From the NCBI GenBank assembly GCA_009602735.1, contig WELA01007202.1:398472-457086 (forward strand): a stretch of DNA of 58,615 nucleotides. Reading direction: 5' to 3'. The translations under genes and the position numbers were made by a program. A model generated the notes under the pieces. The model saw nothing but the letters and a program-made list of their open reading frames with translations. It did not search any database and was not told the DNA's origin. Shown piece by piece: positions 1 through 11,092 of the stretch. The stretch's first letter is position 1. The number at the start of each line of letters is the position of its first letter. Source of the stretch: Mesotaenium endlicherianum. Taxonomy: Eukaryota; Streptophyta; Zygnematophyceae; Zygnematales; Mesotaeniaceae.

Positions 1-36
1 CCCCCCCGGGCCCCCTCCTCTCCCTTGCGCGCGCAG

Positions 37-1247
37 GTGATGCTGGGGTACTCCGACTCGGGCAAGACGGTGGGACGCTTCACGGCGGCGTGGGAGCTCT
101 ACAAGGCGCAGGAGGACATTGTCCAGGTGGCGCGCGACTGCGGCGTGCGCGTCACGCTCTTCCACGGGCGCGGCGGCAGCGTGGGCCGAGGGGGGGGGCC
201 CATGTACCTGGCCATCCAGAGCCAGCCGCCCGGCTCCGTGCAGGGAGCCATCCGCGTGACGGAGCAGGGCGAGATGGTGCAGGCCAAGTTCGGCCTCCCC
301 CAGGTGGGCGCGCGCTTGCCCGCTCCCTCGCTGCCCGGGCTGCTTGCAGACTGCGCTTCTTGCTGTACTGGCTGCTGCTTGCCTGCTGGCTGCTGGCTGG
401 GGCTGGCTGCTTGCTGCCTGCTAGAGCTGGGCTGCTGGGCTGCTGGGCTGCTGCGCTGCTGGGTGGCTAGCCGGGCAACCGCGTGTTGCTGCTGCATTCT
501 GCATTCGAGTAGGTTGCTTGCTGCTCGTCGGGGCTGCAGGGCTGCTCGGCAACTGCGCTGCAGGGCTGCGGGGCTGCTAGCCTGGCCTGCTGTATGTAGC
601 TGCTCTCAAAGGTGTTGCTTGCTTGGGCTGCTGCGCTGCAACGCTGCGGGGCTGCTGGTTCCCCTCTCTCTCTCCTCGTCTTCCTTCACCTGCTCCGTTC
701 TTGCTCTCCCCCTCCCCCTTCCCCTCTCGCCCCCCCCCCTTCACTCCCTCGGGAGTGCTTGATGGCTTCAAGGATGCCCGAGGCTGAGGCTGGGCCCGAG
801 GCTGGGCTCGAGGCTGAGAATGGGCCTGAGGCTGAGGGTGGGGCTGAGCCTGGGCCGGAGAATGACGCTGAGGATAAGGCTGAGAGTGGGGGTGGGGGTT
901 TGAATGTGGTTGAGGCTTTTTGCCAGGGCTGAGGGAAAAGCTGAGGCCAATGGGGGAAGCTGAGGCTGAATGTGCGGGGGGGGGGCGTCTGTCTCCTCTG
1001 CACGTGTGCATGCCTGCGTGCGTGCGTACAGGTGGCGGTGAGGCAGCTGGAGATCTACACCACGGCGGTGCTGCTGGCAACGGTGCACCCCCCAGACCCA
1101 CCACGTGCCGCCATGTGGCGCGAGTACATGGAGGAGATCAGCAGCGGGTCCTGCAAGCACTACCGCAGCGTCGTGTTTGAGAACGACCAGTTCCTTTCCG
1201 TGAGTGGTGACGGCCGCTGGCCACCCCCGCCTGCTAGGCTGGGATGA

Positions 1248-1313
<66 letters not shown>

Positions 1314-3316
1314 NTGCTGACACTTGTGCTGCTGTTGCTGGTGGTGCTGTCGCTACTACTACTAGCGCTGCTGCTGATGCTATGTGCGCGGCGCGTCGTG
1401 CGTGGCCGGGGGGGGGGATGAATGGCAGTACTTCCACGAGGCGACGCCGGAGGCGGAGCTGGGCCACCTCAACATCGGCAGCCGCCCCACGCGCCGCAAG
1501 CGGGAGGGCGGCGTGGCGCAGCTGCGCGCCATCCCCTGGATCTTCGCCTGGACGCAGACCCGGTCCGCCCCCACCCCCTACCGACTCCCCCGTCTCTGTT
1601 CCTCTCTTCCCGGACATGGTCCCCAGCCACCTCCCTTGCCCGCCTCGTCTCTCTCGCTTTCTTGCCGGGCCAGGTCAGCCCCCCACTCCCCGACGGCGCT
1701 GCCTCTCATTGTGAGGTCGTTCCGCGCCTTCCCTGCTGCGGCCCTGCCTCTCTTCTTCCCATCTCTTTTTCGTATTGTCTTCTCTTTAAGGTGCTGTCTC
1801 TCCTCCCTTCATGCTTTCCCGGCCGTCCTCACCACATGCGCTGTCTCTCCTCGCCCACCCTCTCCTCCTCTGCTCCCGCCGCTGTTGTCTTTCGCTTTTT
1901 TCTCTTTGCTGACGCCTCGACGGCCGACGCTCCCGCGGGCCCCCCCTTGCTCACTCCCGCTCTCCCCGCGCTCTCCGCGTGCCCTCCCCTGCCCGCAGGT
2001 TCGTGCTGCCGGCGTGGCTGGGCGTGGGTGCGGGGCTGCGGCTGGCGTTCGAGAAGGGCCACAAGGAGGAGCTGCAGGCCATGTACCGCGAGTGGCCCTT
2101 CTTCCAGAGCACCATCGACCTCATCGAGATGATCCTGGCCAAGTCGGACATCCCCATCGCGCGCCACTACGACGAGGTGCTGGTGGCGCCCGAGCGGCGC
2201 CAGCTGGGGCAGGAGCTGCGCGAAGCCTTCCAGCAGACTGTGGAGTGCGTGCGCGAGGTGCGGGGCCCCAGCCAAGCCGCGCGCGCTCTCTCGCTCCCTC
2301 TGGCTGCTCCCTCTCTCCGTTTCCCCTGTCCCTCGTTGCGCGGGCGCCACGTGGCACGTGGCTCGTATCTTGTGTGCAAACGAGTGCGCGTGTGACTCCA
2401 GGTGCGTGTGCGCATGTGTGCGTACCCGGCTCTCATCTGGCGTGCGAGCGCGAGTGCGCGCGCTCGCGCTCGAACGCCGCATGAGTAGCGTGTGCAAGCG
2501 TAACGAGCGAGCGTGTAGCGTGGCTCTTATCTCGTGTGCACGTGTGCGCTTGCGCGTGTCCGTGTGTGTGCGTGCGGGCGAGCGCGCGTGTGCAGATCAG
2601 CGGGCACCACAAGCTGTCGGAGAACAACAAGACGCTGCGGCGCCTGATCGAGTCGCGCCTGCCCTACCTCAACCCCATCAACATGCTGCAGGTCAGCCCC
2701 AAACCCTAAAAGACACGACGCCCTCTATCCCCCGTCAGCCCTAGGAATCAAAATGCTCGGAACTTGCATCACGTAACCATGCTGCTGGCAAGCCTATCCC
2801 TAAATACGATGCCCTCAGAACGTAGTACGTGAGGTCTGCGGGCCTTGAACTTTAGGTAGCATGGCCTCTAGCTCGGCCGTAAGGGGGGCGTTGGATACAT
2901 ATGTCGTTCTCAGATGTTATTGTGATCTCTAAGGGCGCTTCTGTTCTTGGGCGCTTGATTCGACTCTTTTTCTGGAATCCACTTCCGCCCGAAACCCGGG
3001 TTGGGTCCCCCCTACAATCCAAACCTTGATATTCCAAACTCCAAACGCTCGCTTGGCGGCTCCTGCAGCGGCCGCGGTCGTCTGCTCCTCCCGACAGGCG
3101 ACGAGAGGGGAGGTGGAGGCAGAACGCGGGCAGAGGTTATGGTCCGCTTGTATTAGAGATGATTACGAGAGGAGCGCGTGGGTTGGTGGGTTTGTGGGTG
3201 TCCGACAGGTGGAGGTGCTGAAGCGCCTGCGCCAGGACGAGGACAACGGGCGCCTGCGCGATGCGCTGCTCGTCACCATCAACGGCATCGCCGCCGGCAT
3301 GAGGAACACCGGATGA
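37..3316 (+). CDS. PPC: Phosphoenolpyruvate carboxylase, C-terminal six exons (5' part lies outside the window)
   Basis: PEP carboxylase adds bicarbonate to PEP to give oxaloacetate in the cytosol. Six exons keep frame across GT-AG introns: 37-303, 1032-1199, 1429-1562, 1999-2257, 2596-2691 and 3209-3316, about 342 residues. Visible motifs are [10 protein letters not shown], the catalytic glycine-rich loop [58 protein letters not shown] and the C-terminus [12 protein letters not shown] followed by TGA. The RNTG ending is that of bacterial and plant bacterial-type PEPCs; plant-type enzymes end in QNTG. The first exon has GKTVGR where the family normally has GKDAGR. Third codon positions are strongly G/C, unlike the transposons to the right. 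Introns hold CTG-, GAGGCT-, CT- and GTGC-rich simple sequence. Exon edges are my reading of splice consensus plus family alignment. Confidence 0.93.
779..970. repeat. Degenerate GAGGCT/GGGCCT hexanucleotide repeats in PEPC intron
   Basis: The intron between the first and second PEPC exons holds imperfect tandem hexamers of the GAGGCT/GGGCTG kind. Upstream (about 340-660) is a CTGCTGGG-rich stretch. These produce long spurious open frames on both strands. Confidence 0.7.
1249..1314. repeat. (CT)n microsatellite ending in an assembly N
   Basis: An uninterrupted CT dinucleotide run lies in the second visible PEPC intron and ends at the single N at 1314. True length is unknown because the N marks a join inside low-complexity sequence. 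Confidence 0.9.
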
Positions 3317-5664
3317 GAAAGCGAGCCGCTTTCGTATTTAGGGTTAGGTCGTGTTAGCGTCAGGGCGAGGGCTCGGGACGAGAAAGCGCACAAGGCAGTA
3401 CGTGATTTCAAAAAAAAAAATTGGTTTGCTGCGTAGCGTGCGTGACAACCATAGGGGGGTTGTAGGCTGTAAGTAAACCCTAGTGTTGGTGTGGAGCAAG
3501 AATGGAAGGCGCTCTGCTTGATGCACTAACGCGTGTTGAGAAAATACCGCACTAGTCTGTTTCACCCATGGGTCTTCACTTTTATGGCTTTAACTTTTTC
3601 CAGAAGGGTGGAGATGTCAAAGACTTTGAGTATGCCAGAGCCATGAACATGGCAGCGCGTCGTAGGACGCCGTAAGGAGCATGCCTCCGGGCTCCTTCTC
3701 AGAGTAATGAGAGCACTTTAGGGTTTACAATGCACTAGCCCTTTGCAGTTTTCGTGCGTGGCTTATTCCTGTTGTTGAGCGCGTGTCCCTTCAGCAATTA
3801 GTGCTCGACATAGATGCTGCCTCTTGTGCACCAATCTCAATAAACCCAATCCTTAAACCCGAAAACATAGCTCAATGAAGTGCAAGTACAGGCTCTCGTA
3901 CCATGTGAAATCTCCCCCACATCATTCGTAATCTTTGCCTGTCATGAGTCTTTCTTATATATTTGTCTCTCCTGCGGCATTGCGCCCCGCCCAGCCCAGT
4001 CGCTGCCACCTTGTCGTGAGCTCCCAACTAGTTGTGCTTTCGGTTCAACGCGTGGGGCGGCCCTGCATGTGCCTGATCTTCTCCTGTAGCTGAAACGTAA
4101 TCTGCTTTTGACCTCTATCGTTAATGTCGTCAGTTGATTCTCCCCCTTGTTGGCCCCTGCTTCACTACACGGTTGACCTCTCGACCTTTCCCGCCAATTC
4201 GTCCTTCCTGCTGGTGTGCATGCATGCAGACAACGCACTGCCCCAGAGATGCAGAATTTTGCAATCACAATCAGACAAGCTCTCGCTTGGTCAAGACCTG
4301 GCCCTACATTATCTAGAGCACAAATATCAAGTTGGGCGTAGTGAACATGTCCACAGCATACCTCATGTTAACACCATGACTTGAGTATGTTTCCAACTAA
4401 ACTGCCTTCGCATGGTTTGATTTGTTGCATCTGACCATCACCTTCCTGCTGCAGGTGTTTGGTGTGTGCACATCTCACATATGCTGAGCGCACGACGTGC
4501 CACGAGCACCGTTGACTTTGCCCGACTTCGATCCGCACACTTTGCTCAGACCTTCACTTATGGTATCATAACCATGACATATATGGCCACTTTTTTTTGC
4601 ATTCACGTGTTCAAATTCCCTTCCGGACTGAGCTGCTTACGAACATATGAGATTCTTATATATTGCGTCAGAACCTAACAGGCGTTCATTCAGCTGTGAG
4701 GGCTCCATGCATGGCTTGATCTTCCCATTGAAATGCACGATCGCCTCTTTGCACAATATTGCGAAGCCGTCAAGCCGGTAGCGTATCGCAAGTACACGCA
4801 GCATTAACGTCCGATGCAAATTCTTATACCACCGGTTGAGTGTGCCGGCAAGTTGCAACTTCCAAGCCATGACCGGGGCTCGTCAAGTACAGCTTGAAGT
4901 ACAACTCAAACTTGTCGTCAGACGCAGAACTTATGACGAGAATAACTATTGATACATGAAGAAATATTATTGTTGAGTACAGCATGCAAATTATTGTATA
5001 CCTTTCAGACATATTTCATGACATTCTGTCATACAACTGACATTAAACTTTTCACATGTTTCAGGAGTACATTCTCGTCATAATATGAACATTATCCTCT
5101 CATTTTGTTTTGTGAACGAATGCTCAATCATTTCAAAGTTCAGCAGCATCACATTCTTAAGAAACTCTTCTGTATTTGTACCCAAATTTGTGTGCAAACG
5201 TCCAGATGCCCCCTTGCTATCATCAAGAGCATACAGAAATTCATGATTCGTACATACTTGCCTTTCATTCAAGTGAAGGAGGATCCAAACACCGCCAATA
5301 CGTAGCCCGCTAACAGGTTGAGACTCTAGCTAGGCTGCTTGTCCTTTCTAGCTAGTTTGGTCATTAGCATAACGTATGATAGAGCTGTACATTAGTCAGC
5401 TACTTAGCCTGTGTTGACACTATATCGGCGGTTCTCGTCAGAACTTGCATATAGAATGACAGTCATTGATTTCATATGTTCATCTGAGAATGTTGATGTT
5501 CTTTAACAGGAAAATATCTTGAAATATTGATCTTCTGAAAGTGGTCAACTGTTTCTACTGGCCAATCACACTCGACTCATCTTGCCTTTTCCACGTCACA
5601 CGCTTGGCACCTTGTCGCACTTTTTTCGTACGTACAATCGACGTGTGTCACGTTAATGTAAGGC
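3317..5664. other. Intergenic region between PEPC and the BTB gene
   Basis: No gene is recognised here. An AATAAA at 3839-3844, about 520 bases after the PEPC stop, could be a poly(A) signal. Several telo-box-like AAACCCTA/TTTAGGGT words occur (2702, 3338, 3475, 3719). At 3604-3675 a short frame follows a good acceptor (ttttccag) and ends in TAA; it encodes a basic 23-residue tail (ending AARRRTP) that could be an orphan terminal exon, but I cannot identify it. From about 4380 on the sequence is AT-rich and featureless. Confidence 0.5.
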
Positions 5665-7850
5665 CTACACACGTACAGATGTGCGGTGTACACGTTGTCC
5701 ATAAGAAGGTAACAGAAGAGATGCAAGCCCAGTATTTCCAGGAGCATTTCTCCTCAATTGTTGCCATGGCTCAAAGTGCATTTGCGTCCAGGCCCTGCAT
5801 TCCTCCAAGCTTAATTCCGTTGTGAAAGTTTCACCTGCTTGCTTCTCTCGCGGCCACAGCCACTTCTTCTCCAACAGATTGTTCGGAGGGCATCCAATCT
5901 TCATCAACAGGGAATCGAAGACAAGACTGCGAATGCGTTCAGTCTGACATTCTTCAGCCGGCCACAGCACATCCCTTATTAACATAGAAGAGACATACGG
6001 CACATGAACAAGAAAGATCAGTTCCTCCATGAGCATTTTTCTCTCCTCTATGGCCGAGCGGTTATGCCGCACCCATCCTAAAATGGCGTCGAACAGACGG
6101 TCCTCCTCATCAACCCTCAGCTCATTGGATCGGAGCACCAGCAAGAGGGCCTCCTTAGGGAGCGTGAAGAATTCCCTCCTATACCTGGAAGGTTCTCCTC
6201 TTGCTAAAACGTCCCCCACAAACTTCACGAGGCGCTTCTGAAGGGTCAACATGAGGGCTTTCACGACCTCGTAATTTTCAGCAATGGGAGCTAAATGTTC
6301 AACGGTAAAGGCCGTTTCATTCTGCGACATGTCAGGGGCTGCTCGCGCGAGATTCTTGGTCAAGACATCGACGCATGTCGTTACGTCGTACTTGTCTGCC
6401 ATGAGCAGCAGCTGCACTGACGCAGCGGTGGAGCTCGTGGTGGACTCTGACAGCTGGCCCTTGTATATGAAAGATAGGAGCTCCAAGAATGCTGCTGTCT
6501 CTGCAGCACCAGAAGTACAATGTCAGAGACGGATGGGAAGCTCCTGCTTCAAGCAGGGAGTCCGCCGGTGAGCGGCCACTGTATGATTGGCCAAGGGAAT
6601 TGAGTGCAGGGAAATGTCAGCGAAGAGCTCCTCCCTGGTCTACATTTCATGTTCTTGTGCTCCTGACGCCGTACATCTTAGACTGCATGCAAGAAATATC
6701 ATCTTATAAAGGTGATACTGAGATGTGGACCCAAAAGTGAATGCTAGCCAAGGGGAGGACCGATATATATGCAAGCCAGAGTCAGAATACAGGTATCCAC
6801 AATGTTGACTGCCATGCAAAGAGACAAGGAAGTGTTTTGGAAAAACAAAGACCCGCCTAGAAAGCCATGCTTTGAATAAGAGATTCTCCACCATATTCTC
6901 CGCTACATCGAAGCATAAGACCCTGACTGGTGCCATACGACAACACACGCAAGTTCTGAGAGGGCGATGCGCTCGTACCGTGTCCGGATATCTCGAGTTT
7001 CACGTGCCCTCTATGGAACGACTCCTTGAGTTGTGCTGTGAACATTTTTAGAAAAAATGTCGACTGCGACGCAAGCACTGCCAAGTTCACTGGCACCTCC
7101 ATGAGCTCCTCCTCGACCTTATCCTCCAAGCCCTCGTTCATACTATATTGCTCAAGCTGACCATGCACCTCCTGCAAGCCCTGGTTGGCACTGCCGCTTG
7201 AGGAACATGCATGCTCCCCGAGCTGAGTTTCCATCTCCTCTAAGCCCTGGTCGGGCATACGCTGCTCAAGGTTCTCATCGAAATCGGCTTCTGTAGTTTC
7301 TTCATTGGGGTCTTGTGCAGCAGTGCCACCTTCTGTAGAGTCCTCTAACACAACAATAGAAAACAATTTGCAGTGGGGTGAGTATCTCGTCAAAGGTTAT
7401 ACTATTCCAGAGAACCACGGTACACCCGCTGAAGTTTGCATACATTTGATAACACACATGATAAGTGAAACGCTAAGTAGAACTTTTTGTTTGCATGACA
7501 CGAGAAGAGCCCGACATCCACTCATGAATGTTGGCCCCCTCACCATGCAAGATGCCATTATTCAGTGTCGACTGTCTAAAGAAAAAGGGCATGTCAATAT
7601 CATGGGGTTTGTAGTGTACAATCGTTTATACGTGTCACGAGCAAAAGGGAACAGGATTAACAGCAATTACCATCTTCTTCTTCATTGCCGCCTTCTGACA
7701 GAAGATCGAATATGGAAAGGCCTGCCCACTTACACCTACTCCGTGCAGCCTAAGGATACAGTCTGAGAAGATAACCTCCCTGAAAGCGAAGGAAAAGTCG
7801 TGTAGAAAGCCAACTTTCTCACAAGAACAGCTGCTGGAAGTTGCGCTCAT
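5665..7850 (-). CDS. BTB/POZ-BACK domain protein, POB1/LRB-like (three exons, possibly shortened at the C-terminus)
   Basis: Such proteins are usually substrate adaptors of cullin-3 ubiquitin ligases. Three minus-strand exons join in frame: 7850-7734 (ends at GTAAGT), 7342-6979 (donor GTACGA) and 6500-5665, giving about 438 residues. Exon 1 has DFSFAFREVIFSDCILRL, like the N-terminus of plant POB1/LRB proteins. Exon 2 has an acidic Glu/Gln-rich linker, then the first half of the BTB fold (VNLAVLASQSTFFLKMF). Exon 3 begins with the second half (ETAAFLELLSFIYKGQL), then a BACK domain (LPKEALLLVLRSNELRVDEE, WVRHNRS, VPYVSSMLIRDVLW). Arabidopsis POB1 is longer, with a C-terminal domain after BACK; here the last 70 residues match only weakly. 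It may be a lineage-specific tail or a truncated gene. Splice sites are inferred from phase and consensus. Confidence 0.75.
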
Positions 7851-8342
7851 GATGCCTCTGGGTCAAAACGTCACGCTCTGAGCTTACACAAGTATATATA
7901 CGGGATGAGAGCTACGTACAGGCCCGACTATTTCATGTCATTCGTGGCTATTATAACTCCCGGTTGTTCAATCCTCTCTACGCATTCGAGCTAGAAGAAG
8001 CAAGGCCTTCGTGCATGGAAATCGACAGCGACCCCCAGGCGACACGTGATATATTGCTCGGGTTCACGACCGGCCTCAGCTCGATGATTGCAAGGATAGT
8101 CATGGAGTCCTGTCAAAAACTTGAAGAGAATGCGCAGGGAGTCGCTAGCCTAATATAGAATCATCTATAAGCAAGGAATCCCAAGACGTTACAGCACTCC
8201 AGAGCAGACACTAATGCAGCCGCCTCTAATAAACTGCTGGCCATGCATTCTTGCTTGTCCCTCGTGCAATATATGCACGCCAGTGTTGAAGCGACCTTTG
8301 AAGCAGTCAAGCGATCTCAGAGTGAGGGTGCAAGTAGACATC

Positions 8343-8417
8343 TGACGACATCGAAACGTCGGCTCCCTGACGACATCAAAACGTTTAGTTCTTGACGACC
8401 TCCAAACGTCGGGACCT
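8343..8417. repeat. Three 25-bp tandem repeats with GACG...CGTC arms
   Basis: Three head-to-tail 25-base units each begin TGACGACATC or TGACGACCTC and contain AAACGT. The GACG and CGTC within a unit form a small inverted repeat, and TGACG is a bZIP-type core. The repeats lie about 500 bp upstream of the BTB gene start and just before truncated element A1. The rest of 7851-8576 shows nothing I can name. Confidence 0.8.
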
Positions 8418-8576
8418 GTGGCTTCGAAATTTAGCGACCAATAGAATGAGCATTGTCGAAGCGACAAAGCTGCTATGACGTCGTAGACAATCATCGGGGT
8501 ATATCCGTACAGGTGTCCGACTTTTTTTGCTCTCTAAGGAGTCACGACTCACAAGACTCTTCCACTCTTCCACTCC

Positions 8577-8989
8577 CTGCTGAACTTGATTCACAATACA
8601 TGTCTTACAAACAGATAAAGGAGACCATCATCAATATAGATCTTTAGAGAGTGCACACTCTGGATGGTCTTGTTCCACCTGATGTCCAACATTTCTTTGC
8701 TAAGTCAGGAGAACAATGCAAAAGTCAAGAAAAGTGAGTCCCCCCTATCCTATCGCATTGTATGATTGCTGGCAGAACGGTGAGGGCATGGGTTGACAAA
8801 GGGACGTCACATATTTTTGTCCATAAAAACTTAGTTAAGCAGCTAAGGCTGCCTGCTGTCACCCAAGGGAATAGAAAAGAAGTTCTTAGAGATGCCTCAA
8901 GTATCCCGGAAGGAGTTATAACCAAGCCTATTCAGATCCAGTAGGTTCTGGCATTGCAATTCTAACTGAAACGCTTACATTTGAGGTAC
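8577..8989 (+). pseudogene. A1 end of gag and aspartic protease fragment
   Basis: The sequence parallels A2 at about 11160-11575. It shows IKETIINIDL, then PPDVQHFFAKSGE, then a retropepsin-like segment MIAGRTVRAWVDKGTS, where A2 has FVDGGAS. A TAG at 8942-8944 occupies the same place as the TAG at 11531-11533 in A2. The copy is cut at 8989 by A2. Confidence 0.8.
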
Positions 8990-9578
8990 TATAATGAATC
9001 AGTATATTGGTAGATATAGTATTCATTTAAATATAATAGTTAAATAATTTCAGCCTGCTGAACTTAGTTAGCATTGAGCCTGCTAGACTTTATATATTTA
9101 CCAGTTTAATGACTCAGCCGGGAGCAACAGGCTGAAATCTACTAGGTCAACTTGCTGACACATTCTTTGCCAGCCAGCTGCCTCCCGTACTCGGTAGCAA
9201 CGAACTGCCTAGATATGTATCTAAGTGTGGTGTGCTAGATGAATGGCCAGATGACATCCTTAGGATGGATGGCAATTCGGGATGATGGGAGATGGCGGTG
9301 GATTTGGTTAATCGAGGCCCTACCAACGTGCTTAACTCCCGGGTAGGCGGTGCCATCGCACTGGCCGTTGAACAGTAAACTCATTTCATGTACATATGCT
9401 AGGTATTGCCCTCGAGTTCGGCATTTGAAAACGAGGCCATCTCTCTTGTACAGCTTACTGAGAGGGATCTGAATCCAAGGCCAGAAGCCATTTAACAGAA
9501 AATACCGTAAAGATTACTTGCTGATATGAAGATCTTCATTTATTGTTAATCGCCTATTTGGTAAGTCGATTCATTTCA
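8990..9578 (+). repeat. 5' LTR of A2 (family A LTR)
   Basis: It begins TATAATGAATCA (other copies TGTAATGAATCA or TGCAATAAATCA) and ends GATTCATTTCA, directly before a PBS. It is shorter than the 717-728 bp copies because of an internal gap near 9491. Confidence 0.85.
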
Positions 9579-9579
9579 G

Positions 9580-9592
9580 TGGTATCGGAGTT
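9580..9592 (+). promoter_or_regulatory. Primer-binding site of A2
   Basis: TGGTATCGGAGTT directly follows the LTR. It resembles TGGTATCAGAGC, the complement of the initiator-Met tRNA 3' end used by many plant gypsy elements. Confidence 0.75.
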
Positions 9593-9612
9593 GTTATCAC
9601 AGTCTTCTTTGT

Positions 9613-11070
9613 ATGGTAAGGACAAGGTCTCAATCTAGCAACTCCCGAGACATGGAGAACCAAGATAACGAGAATGTCAAAAATCAAGCTGAAAGCCATG
9701 TAGCGGGAACCCATACCTTTTCTGAAGCAGTGGCAGATACTGCAGCTAGAGAGGCTGCAAATGAGGCAACTGCTATTGCCGCAGTCGCAGCACAGGAGGC
9801 TGAGGAGGAGAGAGCCAGAGTAGAAGCTAAACGATTAGCAAAAGCTGCTGAAGATAAAGAAAGGAGGGAAGGACAGCCAGCGGACGAGCGCACTGTCGAA
9901 GAACTTATGGCATCAAGGGCCAATGTTGTGAATCCACCTCCTGCTGTACGACTCAATGTGCCCCTAGGTCACATTCGTGACCGGCTGAATGCGGCAGGAA
10001 TTGCTGCTCCAGGAGCGAGAGGGACTGTTGAGGACACTACTTAGCGAGTGGATGCCACTGCTACTGCTGCATTTGCTAGACTCCCACCTCAGAGTGTGGC
10101 TTTGGAAGCATTGTTTGTGCAAATGCAATCGCAAATGGCGAGCATGTATCAGTCCCAACAGGATGACAAAAGAATCATAATGTCTCTGCTGGGGGACAGA
10201 GACCAACTGGGTTCTCAAACCACTGGTGGTGGTGGCAGAGGGCCTAGTAAGCCTAAGCCAAAACCTCCCCAGGATTATGATCCTGAGGGGAACAAAAAGT
10301 ATCACCTAATCAAGTTTCTCGCTGATGTTGAGCAGTGGCTGGAGAACTACTCACAACTGCAGGATTATGAGAAGGTCCGGCACACTGGTGCTCTACTGAA
10401 AGGCAGTGCAGCAGACTGGTGGCTGTATTGGAAAGGAGAGCGTAAGGCTCAACAACTTGATGACTCTACTTGAGTAGAGTTTGTCGAGAAGCTGCATGAG
10501 AAGTTTGATGTGATCAATCAGCAGGAGAAAGCTATCTATGCAATGATCTCCTTGACACTAAAGCAGACCACTTCAGTTGTTGAGTTTGCTCAAAAGTTCC
10601 AGGATAACATGATGAAGCAGCCAGACTTGCCAGAGCAATTTAAAATAGCATGCTTCAGGTATGGCTTAAAATCCGAAGTCTCAGGTCATTTTGCTGAGAA
10701 GAAGTATGAGAAACTGGCTGACTTGATCCATGATGCTGATGCCTGGGATTAGCAATAGTTCAATCACAAGCGCCAGAGTAATGCTTTGGTGTCTAACGTT
10801 GTCAAAAAGCCCCACAGTTCCTACAATGCAATTGAAGAAGACCAGGCTGAGGATGATCAGGGTGATGAATATGAATATGAGTATAATGCTATGCAGTCTA
10901 GAGGAAGAGGTGATTTCTCTTGAGGCGGCTATGAAAGAGGTGGTGGTAGGACTAAGCCGAGACCAGCCTCAGCAAAATCTGTTTGCTTCCATCGCCAGCA
11001 GTTGGGTCACTTCAGAGAGCAGTGTCCAGTCAAGCACCTCCCAAAGGTCGAGAGAAAGACCAGCCTTTAA
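9613..11070 (+). pseudogene. A2 gag polyprotein (several in-frame stops)
   Basis: One frame runs throughout with stops at 10042, 10471, 10750, 10756 and about 10921. The N-terminus is Ala/Glu-rich and probably coiled-coil (residues 35-85). A capsid-like retrotrans_gag segment follows (FLADVEQWLENY, GSAADWWLYWKGE, LHEKFDVINQQEKA, FAQKFQDNMM). The nucleocapsid zinc knuckle at about 10980-11025 reads CFHRQQLGHFREQC: the second Cys of CX2CX4HX4C has become Arg (TGC to CGC), so the knuckle is broken. Most stops can be explained by CAG to TAG, TGG to TGA or CGA to TGA. Confidence 0.85.
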
Positions 11071-11092
11071 AAGACAACAACAGTCAGTAATC

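Noticed and set aside
320..1000. Long overlapping open frames in both directions near the left edge
   Set aside because: They lie in a PEPC intron of CTG- and GAGGCT-rich simple sequence and have no family resemblance.
3942..4268. Minus-strand frame of about 108 codons in the intergenic region
   Set aside because: Composition is ordinary and nothing resembles a known family.
7964..8158. Small plus-strand frame of 64 codons
   Set aside because: No recognisable motif, non-ATG options, and no coding signature; most likely chance.
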